Shown: positions 6,029 to 6,105 of the stretch, piece by piece
Position numbering within the stretch: the first letter of the stretch is position 1
How the letters are laid out: every line of letters begins with the position of its first letter
Source of the DNA: Candidatus Cloacimonadota bacterium
Lineage (GTDB): Bacteria > Cloacimonadota > Cloacimonadia > Cloacimonadales > TCS61
Assembly (NCBI GenBank): GCA_030667725.1
Contig: DAOUVH010000067.1
Span: forward strand, 1 to 6,105
Direction: 5' to 3'
DNA length: 6,105 nt
Translations under genes and position numbers: made by a program
Notes under the pieces: model-generated
Databases searched by the model: none
What the model saw: only the letters and a program-made list of their open reading frames with translations
What the model was told of the DNA's origin: nothing

Positions 6029-6105
6029 ATGAATCTATTGAAAACAAGATCTCAATTATTCACAGCAACAGTTATTATTTTATTCCTAACCACTTTGCTT
6101 TGGGC
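6029..6105 (+). CDS. Start of a secreted or membrane-anchored protein (3' partial)
   Basis: Only 25 full codons lie in the window. The product begins 'MNLLKTRSQ' with two positive residues (K5, R7), followed by an uninterrupted hydrophobic stretch 'LFTATVIILFLTTLLW' (10-25). That is the layout of a Sec signal peptide or an N-terminal membrane anchor. No cleavage site is visible before the edge. The strong SD and the short gap after the 85-aa gene point to an operon of at least two genes. The identity of the protein cannot be told from this fragment. Confidence 0.7.
   Translation, partial: MNLLKTRSQLFTATVIILFLTTLLW

Overview
This is an AT-rich bacterial window. It has tightly packed genes, strong purine-rich Shine-Dalgarno (SD) sequences and short junctions between genes. 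No rRNA, tRNA, CRISPR array, transposase or phage gene was seen. The protein set (a DUF6754-type membrane protein with its membrane neighbours, and a 'YYWPP.GG.GVQR' glycosyltransferase) and the GTCAyTCTGA-type intergenic repeats suggest an uncultured Gram-negative-type lineage such as Cloacimonadota or a related FCB/candidate-phylum bacterium. That placement is inference with low confidence, because the window contains no phylogenetic marker.

Layout. Positions 1-4110 (+) hold a four-gene operon cut by the left edge. Gene 1 is a large protein with an extracytoplasmic fibronectin-III-like region, a transmembrane helix, a DUF6754-like soluble domain and a final helix. Gene 2 is a 207-aa polytopic membrane protein with a likely signal peptide. 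Gene 3 is a 317-aa protein with one helix at each end and a large unrecognised domain between them. Gene 4 is a 199-aa polytopic membrane protein. The gaps between genes are 1 to 9 bases, each with a strong SD. The operon ends at a textbook intrinsic terminator (4129-4156) that also looks usable from the opposite side.

Positions 4157-4380 carry no gene but are full of structure. There are several direct and inverted copies of GTCACTCTG-like sequence, a putative 174-bp element with near-perfect 12-bp inverted ends (4219-4392), and inside it a 40-base segment (4248-4287) that folds on paper into a perfect three-way junction. The right inverted end overlaps the end of the next gene and supplies its last three sense codons and stop codon.

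Positions 4381-5670 (-) encode a GT-B type, GT4-like glycosyltransferase, convergent with the operon. A short divergent intergenic region (5671-5744) leads to a second plus-strand pair: an 85-aa lysine/glutamate-rich hypothetical protein, then the start of a gene whose product begins with a signal peptide or membrane anchor and runs off the right edge.

How the genes fit together: the four operon products are all predicted to be membrane proteins with little or no intergenic space, so they probably form one inner-membrane complex of unknown function. It would expose FN3-like and gene-3 domains outside and the DUF6754 core inside. The glycosyltransferase is probably a separate unit acting in surface-glycan synthesis.
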